Source: Planctomycetaceae bacterium
Lineage (GTDB): Bacteria > Planctomycetota > Planctomycetia > Planctomycetales > Planctomycetaceae
Length of the DNA: 64,000 nucleotides
Direction of reading: 5' to 3'
Assembly (NCBI GenBank): GCA_041398785.1
Contig: JAWKUA010000006.1
Coordinates: forward strand, 186,001 to 250,000
Shown: positions 25,403 through 34,374 of the stretch, piece after piece
Layout of the letters: the number at the start of each line of letters is the position of its first letter
Position numbering within the stretch: the stretch's first letter is position 1
Translations under genes and position numbers: made by a program
Notes under the pieces: generated by a model
The model's input: only the letters and a program-made list of their open reading frames with translations
Told to the model about the DNA's origin: nothing
The model's database searches: none

Positions 25403-27475
25403 TCATGCCGCCGATGTCTTCTCCTGTGTCATTTGGGAAAACGGCCAGCCGCGACGATTTCTGCGAACCTGCCGGTCTTCTTCCGCGGCCTCGATTTTCT
25501 CCGGAACACAAAGCACCGCTTCGGCCATCAGAGCAACAATCATCAGGATCAGAAACGTCCTCCACACTTCACTGGCCAGCGCCAAAGCGCTTCCTGCGTC
25601 GTCGTCGATGCGAGTGTAGTCCAGTCCTTCCAGCGCCTTCTTCAGCGGTTCCTCACCGACCACTTCCGTTAAGTCTTCCGCAGACGGACGGTTGACGGCC
25701 AGCAGTGCATCGTCCGTTTCGTACAACCCGGTTGTCAGCCCGCGGCGGGATAGCAGGGTTTCGGCGGAATTCTTATCAAGTGGCTTCCACTGTCCGCTGT
25801 CTTCGGAGGCGAACTGTCCGGCGACAAGCTGCCGAGCCGCTCCCAGTGAAGCCGCACCGCGAGCCAGTGCTCGCTGAATCAGCACATAGAAAACGATGCC
25901 GTTGTCGACCAGGTTGGAATGCTCCGCGGTTGGCAGTGTGGCACAGAAGTAGGCCGCTCCGTGATCCGAAAACGCTCGCAGCAGCAGCGGCCCGGCGCCT
26001 TCCAGTTGAGCCAGCACCGTCGACTGAACGGATTCCATCCCGCAGTGCCGGTCGACCAGAACCTGCCCGACGGGAAGCGGTGATCCGCTTTGCGTGTTGG
26101 CAAGCAGATCCGCGTCGGTCCGCCACCGCGATACGGTCACGTGCTGACCGGCTTCGGCCTGTTGCCAATTCGTCCACGACGCTTCGAAAAGTACGTTGCC
26201 GCCCGGAGCCTGCGGCGGGAAGAACAATACTGTCCGGCCGGATGCCACGAAGTCCTGCAACTGCTGAGCGAGCACTCCGTCGGGAATGGCGGCCTGCCAG
26301 ATCACCAGAGCCGTTTCGTTCCACGGAATCGCCGCGGCCTGCGATGTCGTCATCACTTCGGCGTCGTAAATCAAATTGCGGTCCGAAGGTGTTCCCGCGG
26401 CAATCCGCAGCAGCTCGGCGACATCAGGCTCGTCCGAAACGACGACTGCCTTCTGCACTGCCGGTTCCGCGTAAACGAAGCCGCATGAGTTGTCCGCGGC
26501 GTTGGCATCGCGCGGCAGTTCGATCCGTCCCCAGCCTCGTTTCGATTCCCGATCGATGGGAATTGCATGACCGTTGCGGATGAATTGATTCCCCGTCATT
26601 TCGACGTCCAGTGTCGAGCGTGCTCCGTCAATTACAAACGTCAGCGGAACGACCTTCACCGCATCCCCCGACTCGGCCGCCGGCAGGGTCCGCGTGATCT
26701 GCAGGTCCATCACGACTTCCGCTCCTTCGATGGTTTCACGGCGATGCACTCCCTGCACGCTGACCGCCAGATTGTCTTCAGCAACGTCCGGATAGGTCAG
26801 CAGATATAACTTGACGCCTTCCCGTTCGGAAAGCTGACTGCGGATGGCTTCCCAGCGACCGCCGGTCGGATTCCAGTCATTCTGCCTCAGGTCGGAGCAG
26901 ACCCAGACATCGGTGCGGCCGGTTTCGTTGTCGACAATATACTCCGCCACAGCCTGCATCAGTGAAGGAATGTCAGCGGCGGTCGACGTCGGCTGCGTTT
27001 CCGGCAGGTCGATCAGATCCGCTGCCGACGGGATCTTCAGTGGTTCGGTACCCGCGCTGTCGAACAGCAGCAGTTGAGTATTCCGTCCGGTGTTTTGAAT
27101 CAACTCGGACAGCTTCAGCAGTGCTGCTTCGCGTTTGGAACGATTGGTCCGAAAGTTTTGTTCTTCCATGCTGACCGATCGGTCGAGCACCACGATCGTC
27201 GTGTCCGGTGCGCCTCCGGCAGTCAGCCCCAGCCAGCCTCCGGCCATCGGACGGCTGACCGCAAAGATCAGCCCGGCAATGGCCAGCATGCGAGCCAGCA
27301 TGATCAACAGATAGCGCAGTCTGGCCATGCCGCGAGCCATTCGTTTGGCCTGCAGCAGAAACATCGTTGCCGCCCAGTTGATCGTGCGATGCCGGTTCTG
27401 ATTGATGAGATGAATCAGAATCGGCAGCCCGAGCAGCGGCAGAGCAAACAGGATGAAAGGCTGAAGAAATGTCAT
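25403..27475 (-). CDS. BatA-domain vWA membrane protein
   Basis: 690 residues. The first ~90 residues match the BatA N-terminal family: FLQPFILFALPLLGLPILIHLINQNRHRTINWAATMFLLQAKRM followed by a second helix MLARMLAIAGLIFAVSRPM. A vWA domain follows with the metal motif DRSVSM. The long C-terminal part ends in a membrane helix (TFLILMIVALMAEAVLCV) and a basic tail. Bat proteins accompany MoxR ATPases and are thought to act in envelope stress or in chaperone-like assembly. The upstream neighbour in transcription is DUF58, separated by an inserted RAYT unit. Confidence 0.9.
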   Translation of the reverse strand: MTFLQPFILFALPLLGLPILIHLINQNRHRTINWAATMFLLQAKRMARGMARLRYLLIMLARMLAIAGLIFAVSRPMAGGWLGLTAGGAPDTTIVVLDRSVSMEEQNFRTNRSKREAALLKLSELIQNTGRNTQLLLFDSAGTEPLKIPSAADLIDLPETQPTSTAADIPSLMQAVAEYIVDNETGRTDVWVCSDLRQNDWNPTGGRWEAIRSQLSEREGVKLYLLTYPDVAEDNLAVSVQGVHRRETIEGAEVVMDLQITRTLPAAESGDAVKVVPLTFVIDGARSTLDVEMTGNQFIRNGHAIPIDRESKRGWGRIELPRDANAADNSCGFVYAEPAVQKAVVVSDEPDVAELLRIAAGTPSDRNLIYDAEVMTTSQAAAIPWNETALVIWQAAIPDGVLAQQLQDFVASGRTVLFFPPQAPGGNVLFEASWTNWQQAEAGQHVTVSRWRTDADLLANTQSGSPLPVGQVLVDRHCGMESVQSTVLAQLEGAGPLLLRAFSDHGAAYFCATLPTAEHSNLVDNGIVFYVLIQRALARGAASLGAARQLVAGQFASEDSGQWKPLDKNSAETLLSRRGLTTGLYETDDALLAVNRPSAEDLTEVVGEEPLKKALEGLDYTRIDDDAGSALALASEVWRTFLILMIVALMAEAVLCVPEKIEAAEEDRQVRRNRRGWPFSQMTQEKTSAA

Positions 27476-27511
27476 GGAACGTGTTTCACAGGAAAGGCAT
27501 TGCCGCAGCGT

Positions 27512-28295
27512 TTGGGAGGGCGAGGCTCCCGCCGAGCCGCGAGCGCGCCAGGGGCGAACGGTTTACTCCCATCGAAATTCAAAAACAGTGCCCTGATGTG
27601 GCCAGTCATCCGGGTGCCCGACAAGCCTGTGCCGCACCGGATTCCATCGTACGTATTCCCATTTCTCGTCGTACTGCTGCCACGTTCGCAACCGCCTGTC
27701 CCAGTCGTTGCTTTGCCAGCGATGGGTCGAAATCTGATGCCGCTTCGTGAATTGTGATTTCCAGAAGCGCACCCAGTTCTCGTATTCGATCGCTGAGCCG
27801 GTGTACGCAGCGAAAAAGTGAATGTGATCCGGCATGATCATGTAGCGGCCCATGAGCCAGGCATCAGCGTCCTCCCATATGTCGTGAAGAATCTGATGAA
27901 CGGAATGATCGGCGAGCCAGCGGCCCCGTTTCTTAGTGCATACCGTGTCGTAGACGATGGTGGGCGTTCCCTCAATCAACAGGACACCGCTGGCCGGACG
28001 ACGACGGTAGTGCAAACCGCTCTCACGTGCGTCGTGCTTTGTGCAGCCGTCCTGAGGGGCACGGCTGGACTCCCGACGAACCAGACTTCCGCGTTCGAAC
28101 ACGTCTTTGTCTTTCATGATACCGGTCTTCCTGGTCAAAACACTTCCAGCAATGTTGCAAGACAGCCGATCCGTCATAGAACCCGGGTTGCCCGGCAGTT
28201 CAGCGGAAATTCGAAACCGCGAAGCTCCCGCAGAGCGGCGGCCGTGTATGACATCCGTTGGCACACGCGGCTCAGCAGGAGCTTCGCCCTCCCAA
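27512..28295. mobile_element. RAYT unit with 30-bp inverted ends, inserted in the Bat cluster
   Basis: Left arm 27512-27541 and right arm 28266-28295 are inverted copies differing at three of 30 bases; each begins TTGGGAGGGCGA. They bracket a Y1 transposase gene. A partial further copy (GCGAAGCTCCCGCAGAGC) lies at 28219-28236. The unit fills the space between the DUF58 stop and the BatA start without breaking either gene. Confidence 0.82.
27563..28117 (-). CDS. Y1 (REP-associated) transposase-like protein
   Basis: About 184 residues from the ATG at 28117, which has GGAAG at suitable spacing; the frame is open for another 49 codons upstream, but those include repeat-derived sequence. The HUH motif is MPDHIHFFA (His-Ile-His), and the probable nucleophile Tyr lies in EYVRWNPVRHRLV, close to the RAYT pattern YIxxNPVRAGLV. 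A GTPTIVYDTVCTKKRGRWLA strand begins the fold. It differs clearly from the RAYT at 12.2 kb and uses different flanking repeats (TTGGGAGGGCGA ends). Appears intact. Confidence 0.85.
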   Translation of the reverse strand: MKDKDVFERGSLVRRESSRAPQDGCTKHDARESGLHYRRRPASGVLLIEGTPTIVYDTVCTKKRGRWLADHSVHQILHDIWEDADAWLMGRYMIMPDHIHFFAAYTGSAIEYENWVRFWKSQFTKRHQISTHRWQSNDWDRRLRTWQQYDEKWEYVRWNPVRHRLVGHPDDWPHQGTVFEFRWE

Positions 28296-28321
28296 TGATA
28301 CGTGAATCCAGCGACCTGTAT

Positions 28322-29215
28322 TCATCGTGCGCGAGCCAGCAGGAATCTTGCCAGGACGTCGGCGTAATCTTCTTCGATACTGACGCGGTGGTAATCGACG
28401 GCTGAGTCGCGAACGACGCCTTTCAGTTGTTCCAGGTATTCCTGAACGGCGGCTCGATATTGCTTCGCCATCATGGTCGGGTCGACCAGCAGCGGAGCTC
28501 CGCCTTCCAGATCCACGAATCGCATCGGCCGGTCGAATTCGAAATCGATTTCGTTCTGTTCCAGCAAATGGAACACGGCCACATCATGTTTGCGAAACCG
28601 CAGATGCTGAAACGCACTTTTCAGCGTTTCCGGATCCATGAACAGGTCGGAAATGATGACCACCAGTGCTCGCTGAGCCACTTTTTCGGCCGCGCGGTGC
28701 AGAGCGTCGGGCAGGCCCGTTTCGCCGTCGGCTTCCATGGCTCCGAGTTCATCGAGCACGTATTTCAGATGAGCACCGCTGCGCTTGGCTGGAATCTCCC
28801 GGCGAAAATCTTCACCGGCGCAATACAGGCCAACGGCGTCACCCTGGCTGGCGGCGACATAGGCCAGAGTTCCGGCGAGCCGGCGCGCATAATCCAGTTT
28901 TGTGGTGCCGGGCTCAGCGGTTCCGTTCGGGCCGAATTTCATGGAACCGCTGACGTCGATAATAAGACAAAGGCGCAGATTGGTGTCGGCTTCGTATTCC
29001 TTGATATAGAACCGATCGCTGCGTCCCCATGCTCGCCAGTCCAGTCGCCGTGTGTCGTCGCCGGGGACGTATTTGCGATATTCGGAGAATTCCAGGCTGG
29101 AACCCCGCGTGGGACTGCGATGCCGCCCGGACACGCTGCCCACCATCGGCAGGCGAGCATCCAGCGGCAGCCCGCCCAATCGTGACACAACATGTGGGTC
29201 GATGAAATCACGCAT
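28322..29215 (-). CDS. DUF58 domain protein
   Basis: 297 residues. The DUF58 signature EYRKYVPGDDTRRLDWRAWGRSDRFYIKEYE is complete and is followed by a vWA-like strand with DVSGSM. DUF58 proteins accompany MoxR ATPases and vWA proteins throughout bacteria, and are probably clients or partners of the ATPase. No membrane segment is visible, so it is likely cytoplasmic. The start ATG gives MRDFIDPHVVSRLGGLPLDAR, the normal family N-terminus. The gene is flanked on both sides by mobile elements (an IS200 remnant upstream, a RAYT unit downstream), yet its own frame is intact. Confidence 0.94.
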   Translation of the reverse strand: MRDFIDPHVVSRLGGLPLDARLPMVGSVSGRHRSPTRGSSLEFSEYRKYVPGDDTRRLDWRAWGRSDRFYIKEYEADTNLRLCLIIDVSGSMKFGPNGTAEPGTTKLDYARRLAGTLAYVAASQGDAVGLYCAGEDFRREIPAKRSGAHLKYVLDELGAMEADGETGLPDALHRAAEKVAQRALVVIISDLFMDPETLKSAFQHLRFRKHDVAVFHLLEQNEIDFEFDRPMRFVDLEGGAPLLVDPTMMAKQYRAAVQEYLEQLKGVVRDSAVDYHRVSIEEDYADVLARFLLARAR

Positions 29216-29270
29216 CCGTTATGCCGTCAATAGATTTGGTGGTACCAGCGAGGCACCCAATTTGTTGTTT

Positions 29271-29929
29271 GCCGCGAAGCGGCTGTAGCGCGTAGTCGTG
29301 GGCGTCAGCCCACGGATCAGATTCAGCCAACACCGCCAAGCCGCGAATGCGGCGACAGCGTCTAACCGTGGTGCTCCTGCTCAAACAGATAGCGTGGGTC
29401 AAAAATAATTTCGTGACGATTCAAAAACGACACGTATTCCTGCTCAAATGATTTCCGACGATGGTGTTCCTGTTGGTTTCGAACGTAATCCTGAACAGAA
29501 TCCGACTGCGAATAGCTCACGGTGAATGCTGAGTATCCCTTCTGCCACTCGAATCTGTCACGTGCCTCCGGCAGTTCGTTAATCCATTTCGAGGCGCTGG
29601 CCTTGATGTCGCGGATCGTGTCCGACACAGCCCTGGTGGGGTGAATGTCTGATAAGACGTGAAGGTGATCCTCAATCTCGCCAATTTCGACTAGATGCCC
29701 ATTCTGTTCCCGGATGATGCCTCCAATGTATTGGTACAGTCGCTCCTAGAACTCGGGTCTGATCGTCTTTCGGCGGTATTTGGTTCCGAAGATGACGTGG
29801 TATCTGAGTTTTGTGAAGGAGCTCATTTCCGTGCCGCCCTGGCTTTCGCCGCATTCGCGGCTGCATGTTGTAGACGATTCGTTTCCGTGGGCTCGCGCCC
29901 ACGGCTACGCGCTGCCACCGCTTCGCGGC
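29271..29929. mobile_element. IS200-like element remnant bounded by 45-bp inverted arms
   Basis: Left arm 29271-29315 and right arm 29885-29929 are inverted copies matching at 39 of 45 positions, both beginning GCCGCGAAGCGG on their outer side. A second inner pair (GCCGCGAATGCGGC near 29341 and its complement near 29847) also exists. Between them lies a disabled IS200-type transposase gene. Classical IS200 elements have no inverted terminal repeats but do carry subterminal hairpins, so these arms may be imperfect hairpin ends or repeats into which the element went. Confidence 0.7.
29362..29826 (-). pseudogene. IS200-family transposase with a premature stop
   Basis: From the ATG at 29826 the frame reads MSSFTKLRYHVIFGTKYRRK and continues in one frame to the stop at 29362, apart from a TAG at 29746-29748 (codon 27). 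The HUH motif is EDHLHVL (His-Leu-His) and the tyrosine helix is YSQSDSVQDYVRNQQEHHR. The C-terminal HHRRKSFEQEYVSFLNRH is typical. At about 154 codons it has full family length, so a single nonsense mutation is the only visible lesion, indicating recent inactivation or a base error. Confidence 0.88.
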
Positions 29930-29942
29930 TGAACTGCACGCA

Positions 29943-30971
29943 TCAGCCGGTTGTCTCCGCATTCAGTTCGTCCACCAGTCGCTGAACGACGTGTTCGCTG
30001 CGGATTCCTTCGGATTCGGCGTTGAAGGTGGTCAGAACACGGTGACTTAAGACCGGACGGGCAACGGCCAGGATGTCTTCCAGGCGAGCCATATAGCTTC
30101 CGGTCAGAGCCGCGCGGGATTTGGCTCCCAGAATCAGATACTGCACGGCTCGCGGACCGGCTCCCCACGACACCAGCGGTTTCAGCCAGTCGGGAGACTC
30201 ATCGGTTTTGGGTCGGGTTCGACGGACCAGATCCACCGCGAATTCGTAAATGTGCTGCGGTACGGGAACGCGTCGAACCAGTTCCTGAAACCGGATCACG
30301 GACTTCGCGTCCAGAATGTGAGCCAGTGCGGGCAGAGACGCGCCGGTTGTGGTACGCGCAATCTCGATTTCCTCCTGTCGCGTCGGGTAGTCGACGTTGA
30401 TGAGGAACATGAAGCGGTCCAGTTGTGCTTCCGGAAGCGGGTACGTGCCTTCCTGTTCGACCGGGTTTTGAGTCGCCAGCACAAAAAACGGAGGCTCCAG
30501 CGTGTATGGCCGGCCGACAACCGTGACGCGATGCTCCTGCATGGCCTCCAGCATCGCGGCCTGAGTCTTCGAGGGCGCTCGGTTGATTTCGTCCGCCAGC
30601 ACGATGTTGGCAAACACCGGGCCTTTGACGAATTCAAACTCGCGGCGGCCTTCCTGAGTTTCCTGCAGAATATCCGTGCCGGTAATGTCCATCGGCATCA
30701 GGTCGGGCGTGAACTGAATGCGGCTGAACTGCAGCGACATGGTTTCCGCCAGCCGGCTGACCAGCAGAGTCTTCGCCAGACCCGGCACTCCCATGAGCAG
30801 CGAGTGGCCCCGCGCGAACAGGCAGATGGCCAGTTGTTCGATGACGTCGTCCTGACCGACGATAATCTTTGCCAGTTCGGATTTCAGCCGTCGGTAGAGG
30901 TCGCGCAGTTCATCGATCGCCGCAACATCATCGGAGTGCATTTCGGTCGCGGCGGGAGTGGTTGTTGACAT
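29943..30971 (-). CDS. MoxR-family AAA+ ATPase
   Basis: 342 residues, cytoplasmic. Walker A is GVPGLAKTLL, Walker B LADEINRAP, followed by SKTQAAMLEAMQEHRVTVVG, sensor 1 in FFVLATQNPVEQEGTYPLPEAQLDRFMF, and the C-terminal lid GPRAVQYLILGAKSRA. MoxR ATPases work as chaperone-like remodelers with DUF58 and vWA proteins. It leads the DUF58-BatA-vWA block and sits 61 bases after the LTxxQ paralogue genes on the same strand, so a joint transcript is plausible. The IS200 remnant separates it from DUF58. The ATG start MSTTTPAATEMHSDD is used; an inner ATG is possible. Confidence 0.95.
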   Translation of the reverse strand: MSTTTPAATEMHSDDVAAIDELRDLYRRLKSELAKIIVGQDDVIEQLAICLFARGHSLLMGVPGLAKTLLVSRLAETMSLQFSRIQFTPDLMPMDITGTDILQETQEGRREFEFVKGPVFANIVLADEINRAPSKTQAAMLEAMQEHRVTVVGRPYTLEPPFFVLATQNPVEQEGTYPLPEAQLDRFMFLINVDYPTRQEEIEIARTTTGASLPALAHILDAKSVIRFQELVRRVPVPQHIYEFAVDLVRRTRPKTDESPDWLKPLVSWGAGPRAVQYLILGAKSRAALTGSYMARLEDILAVARPVLSHRVLTTFNAESEGIRSEHVVQRLVDELNAETTG

Positions 30972-31032
30972 GTGGTGTCCGGTTCATTGGAAGGAATTCG
31001 GTGCAGGCTGAGACGGTCGTGCGACGTGAGCC

Positions 31033-32538
31033 CTATTGCGGCAGGTTGAATCCGATCTGACCTCCGCCTTGGATCGTCAGCATGACGGTATTGCCCGCAA
31101 CCTGGAACTGAGTCTGAAGATTCTTCCAGGCGGCTTTCTGCGGTTCTGTCAGAACGGCGGCAAGATCGTCGTCCGAAATCCGGAACAGCGGAACGACCAG
31201 AAGTTCCATGTCCCCGAAATACGGCTGAGTCACCTTCACGGTCGCCGGCAGAGACTTGTCGACCAGCACCTTCAGGTCTGCCCGCTGATCCGCGGACAGC
31301 CAGAGTTCTCTGTCCAGCATTCCGGTCACGTGGCCCACCAGCGCGTCACGGCGAAACTCAGTCCGTTCGCTGCGAACGCCGGACGAATCCAGCTTTTCGA
31401 CCGCGTGCAGCCACAACTTGTTTTCGTCCAGCTTGTCGACGTCCGGCAGATTCATGGCGAACGAAAAATCCTGCCCGGCGAACTGTTGAACGAACTGCTT
31501 TTCCCATTCCTTCAATTGAACGCGGGTCTGTTTCTTCCATTCGGCGATGCACTGAGACGCTGCGCCCTTTCCGGCGATTTCCAGGTGCCGCGCCTGATCG
31601 GGCGTGAGCTTCAGGATCTGCTCCAGCCAGGAGACTCGCACGGCGATCGCGCGGGCAAACCGGTCCTGCTGTCCCGCAACGGCGTCGTCGAGCTGCTTGT
31701 TCCAGGCTTCGAAGCCGGCGCTGGTGGAAATCATCAGGTATTGTTCGTTCCCGTTCGTCTGAACGACGTCGGCAAGCCGCTGCCGCTGCACTTCCGACAG
31801 AAGTGTCTTCGGCAGCCGTGTCACGATGTCGTTCAGGGACGCCATGGGCAGGTAATATGGCGTAGCGTTGAAGGCAAACTGCCCGTCGAACGCAGCGATA
31901 CCGTCTTCGATCGCAGCGGACAAATCGTCGCGCTGATCGGGAGTCAGAAACAGTTCGTGATCAAACAGGGTGATGGCGTACTTCAGGTCCATCACATCGA
32001 TCGCCAGCCTGCGATCTCTGAACACGTTCCGGCGTTTTTCGCTGGTCAGCACGCCGGTCAGAAAGGTGGGGACACCGCGACTGTTAAGAAATTCCGCAGC
32101 GCCGTCCTGCGTCGTGAAAATGATTGGTGTGTAATCCGAAACGGGCTGACCACTGTTCGGCTTCCAGTTTTTTCCCAGCTGCTGCAACTGGTCCTGCAGA
32201 GCCGTGTGCAGTCCCGACTGCTCGCTTTCAGTCAGTTCCAGCGTGCGAGCTGCCCAGTCCTGAAACGCATCGGCGTACGTTTTCAGGCGTTCACGGCGGG
32301 CAGCAACTTCGGCCTCGGTCGGTTCGAAGGCAGCTTCTTCCGGAGGCGCGAACTCCATCAGGATTGCATCGTGAATGTGGTCGTGATCATCGCCCGTGAC
32401 CTCACCGACGATCTCTCCCACAAGTTCCGCCAGCTTTTCCAGTGCGCTGTCCTGAGCGGCGCGGACGCTGCCCGCAAGACACACCGATAATATCACGACG
32501 GCTTTCAGCAGTTGCTGCATGCGCTGGTTCCGATACAT
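31033..32538 (-). CDS. Secreted LTxxQ-repeat protein, paralogue A (intact)
   Basis: About 501 residues from ATG 32538 (MYRNQRMQQLLKAVVILSVCLAGSVRA-A, signal peptide with Ala-Ala cleavage). An internal ATG at 32520 is an alternative start. The mature protein is helical and contains seven motifs of the form L-T/S-x-x-Q or close: ELTESEQ, VLTSEK, FLTPDQR, LLSEVQR, KLTPDQAR, WLSADQR and VLTEPQK. LTxxQ is the hallmark of the periplasmic Spy/CpxP/ZraP group, which are much shorter and carry two. The N-terminal DSALEKLAELVGEIV block is shared with paralogue B. I know of no named family for the whole protein. Two more tandem paralogues lie upstream, and moxR follows after 61 bases. Confidence 0.85.
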   Translation of the reverse strand: MYRNQRMQQLLKAVVILSVCLAGSVRAAQDSALEKLAELVGEIVGEVTGDDHDHIHDAILMEFAPPEEAAFEPTEAEVAARRERLKTYADAFQDWAARTLELTESEQSGLHTALQDQLQQLGKNWKPNSGQPVSDYTPIIFTTQDGAAEFLNSRGVPTFLTGVLTSEKRRNVFRDRRLAIDVMDLKYAITLFDHELFLTPDQRDDLSAAIEDGIAAFDGQFAFNATPYYLPMASLNDIVTRLPKTLLSEVQRQRLADVVQTNGNEQYLMISTSAGFEAWNKQLDDAVAGQQDRFARAIAVRVSWLEQILKLTPDQARHLEIAGKGAASQCIAEWKKQTRVQLKEWEKQFVQQFAGQDFSFAMNLPDVDKLDENKLWLHAVEKLDSSGVRSERTEFRRDALVGHVTGMLDRELWLSADQRADLKVLVDKSLPATVKVTQPYFGDMELLVVPLFRISDDDLAAVLTEPQKAAWKNLQTQFQVAGNTVMLTIQGGGQIGFNLPQ

Positions 32539-32674
32539 GCGATGAAATCCTGTCCTGCCAGGCGGCTTCGAGACGAACGAAGCCCTTACGTGACACAATC
32601 CGCGGCAAGTTTCCGCGTGTTTGGCCCGTTTCACAATTCTGACCTGCCCCGGCGGCAAATTCGTCTGCAAAAGC

Positions 32675-34197
32675 TTACGGCGGCAGGGCAAAATGAAACT
32701 GGTTCCCGTTTTGCGTATCCATCAGCACAGTTCTTCCGTTGACCTGAAACTGGTTTCTGATCTCCTGCCACGCGGCCTGTTGAGACTTCGTCAGCACTTG
32801 CGAGACATCGTCATCTGCGATTCCGAACAGCGGGATCACCAGTAGCTCGACCTCCTTCAAGTACGTCTGACGCGGTCGAAAGGACTCCGGCAGCGATTCA
32901 CGAACCAGCGCCTCCAGCGGCTCGCGCTGATCCGCCGTCAGCCAGAGTTCCTTGTCCAGCATGGCCGTCAGGTAGCGAGCGACCGCGTCGCGCTGGAACC
33001 TTGAGCGTTCCTGCTGCACACCTGCGGTGTCGAATTTCTGCACGGTGTGCTGCCACAGATTGTTCTGGTCAAGTTGTTCCGTGCGTGGAAGACTCAGACC
33101 ATAGCGGACATTCCTCCCGGCAAACTGTTGCGCGGCACGGTCCTTCCACCGATCGAGACTTCGACGAGTCTGCTCCTTCCACTTCGCCACACATTGCGTG
33201 GCCGCTCCCTTGCCGGCCACTGTCAGATGCCGTGTCTGCTCCGGTTTCAGGTCAAGCGTCTGTTGCAGCCAGGAAGTTCGCAGCTCCGACGCCAGAATGA
33301 ACCGGTCGCGTTGTTCGTCGACAGCCTCGTCCAGAACGCTGTTCCACTGGTCCATGCCGTCGCTGGTGGAAAAATACAGATTTCCTGCCGCGATTCCGCC
33401 AGCAGAGAGTCATCATGAAGCTGCCGCTGAACGTCCGTCAGGATCGAATCGGAGATCAAATTCAGCGAGTACGCCAGCGACCTGAACTTGAAGTAACTCG
33501 TCGAACCCGGACTGAAGGCAAACAGCCCTTCTTCCAGAGTGTCGGCTTCAATCCTGTTGCTCAATTCGTCGCGAATTTCCGTCCGCTGTTCGGAAGTCAG
33601 GAACAGCTCTTCATCGATGAGGCTGATGGCGTAGTCCATGACCATTGACCGAACCCACTCACCGCGTTCCTCAAGAGCGGCCGCCAGCGATATCTGATGA
33701 TCCTTCGCAAGATCGTCGTTCAGCATTGTTCCCACACGACTACGGTGGAGAAACTCCGCCGCTCCGGCGGACGACGTAAACGCCACGGGAACGAAATCGG
33801 TAATCGGTCCGTTTCGACGATTTGCGTTTCTCGTCCACACATCCTGAGCCCGCCGGATCTTGTCACTCAGGACATCGCGCAGCCGGGCCTGTTCGTCATC
33901 GGATAGTTCACCGACCTGAACCGTCCAGTCCAGAAACGCGGCGGCGTGAGCTTCCAGGCGTTTGCGTCGAGCGTCGACTTCCTGAACCGGCGGAGGCGGA
34001 GCGACTTCTCTCATGACAGCCGGCGCCATTCGGACGGCCGGACGAACAGGAGGGCGCTGCCGGTTGACTCCGTCGACGACCTCGCCAATCAGGTCCGCCA
34101 GCTTTTCGAGAGCGCTGTCCTCCGGCGCGGCCTGCGCGTCGGAGGTCGTGGAAATGCCAGCCACGGCCGCCAGCAGCAGTGTCAGCACACGCTTCAT
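32675..34197 (-). CDS. Secreted LTxxQ-repeat protein, paralogue B (one frameshift)
   Basis: Start ATG 34197 (MKRVLTLLLAAVAGISTTSDAQAA, signal peptide). The first frame runs to just past 33384, then the continuation is in a second frame to 32675. At the junction the first frame ends in AESRQ and the second begins GNLYFSTSDGMDQWNSVLDEAV, aligning with EQYLMISTSAGFEAWNKQLDDAV of paralogue A. One missing G next to the pair at 33384-33385 explains the shift. Motifs include ELSDDEQ, FLTSEQR, ILTDVQR, WLTADQR and VLTKSQQ. The rest of the gene is well preserved, so the shift is recent or an assembly error. Confidence 0.82.
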
Positions 34198-34374
34198 TCC
34201 GAAACTCCGGTCAGAGGGGATGGCTGTCGTTTTGAATGATTGTCGCCACGCGGTTCCGTACTGCACCGAGGCCTCGCAGGCCCGACCCCTGCCCGGCGAT
34301 GCCCTGCAGGGTTCCGCGATTGTCGGACTGACGCGGGACAAAGGCAATCCGCTGCCGCAGCAATTTCGCTGTCG

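Noticed and set aside
31036..32490. 484-codon plus-strand frame opposite LTxxQ paralogue A
   Set aside because: The minus frame has a signal peptide and aligns with two paralogues; this is a shadow.
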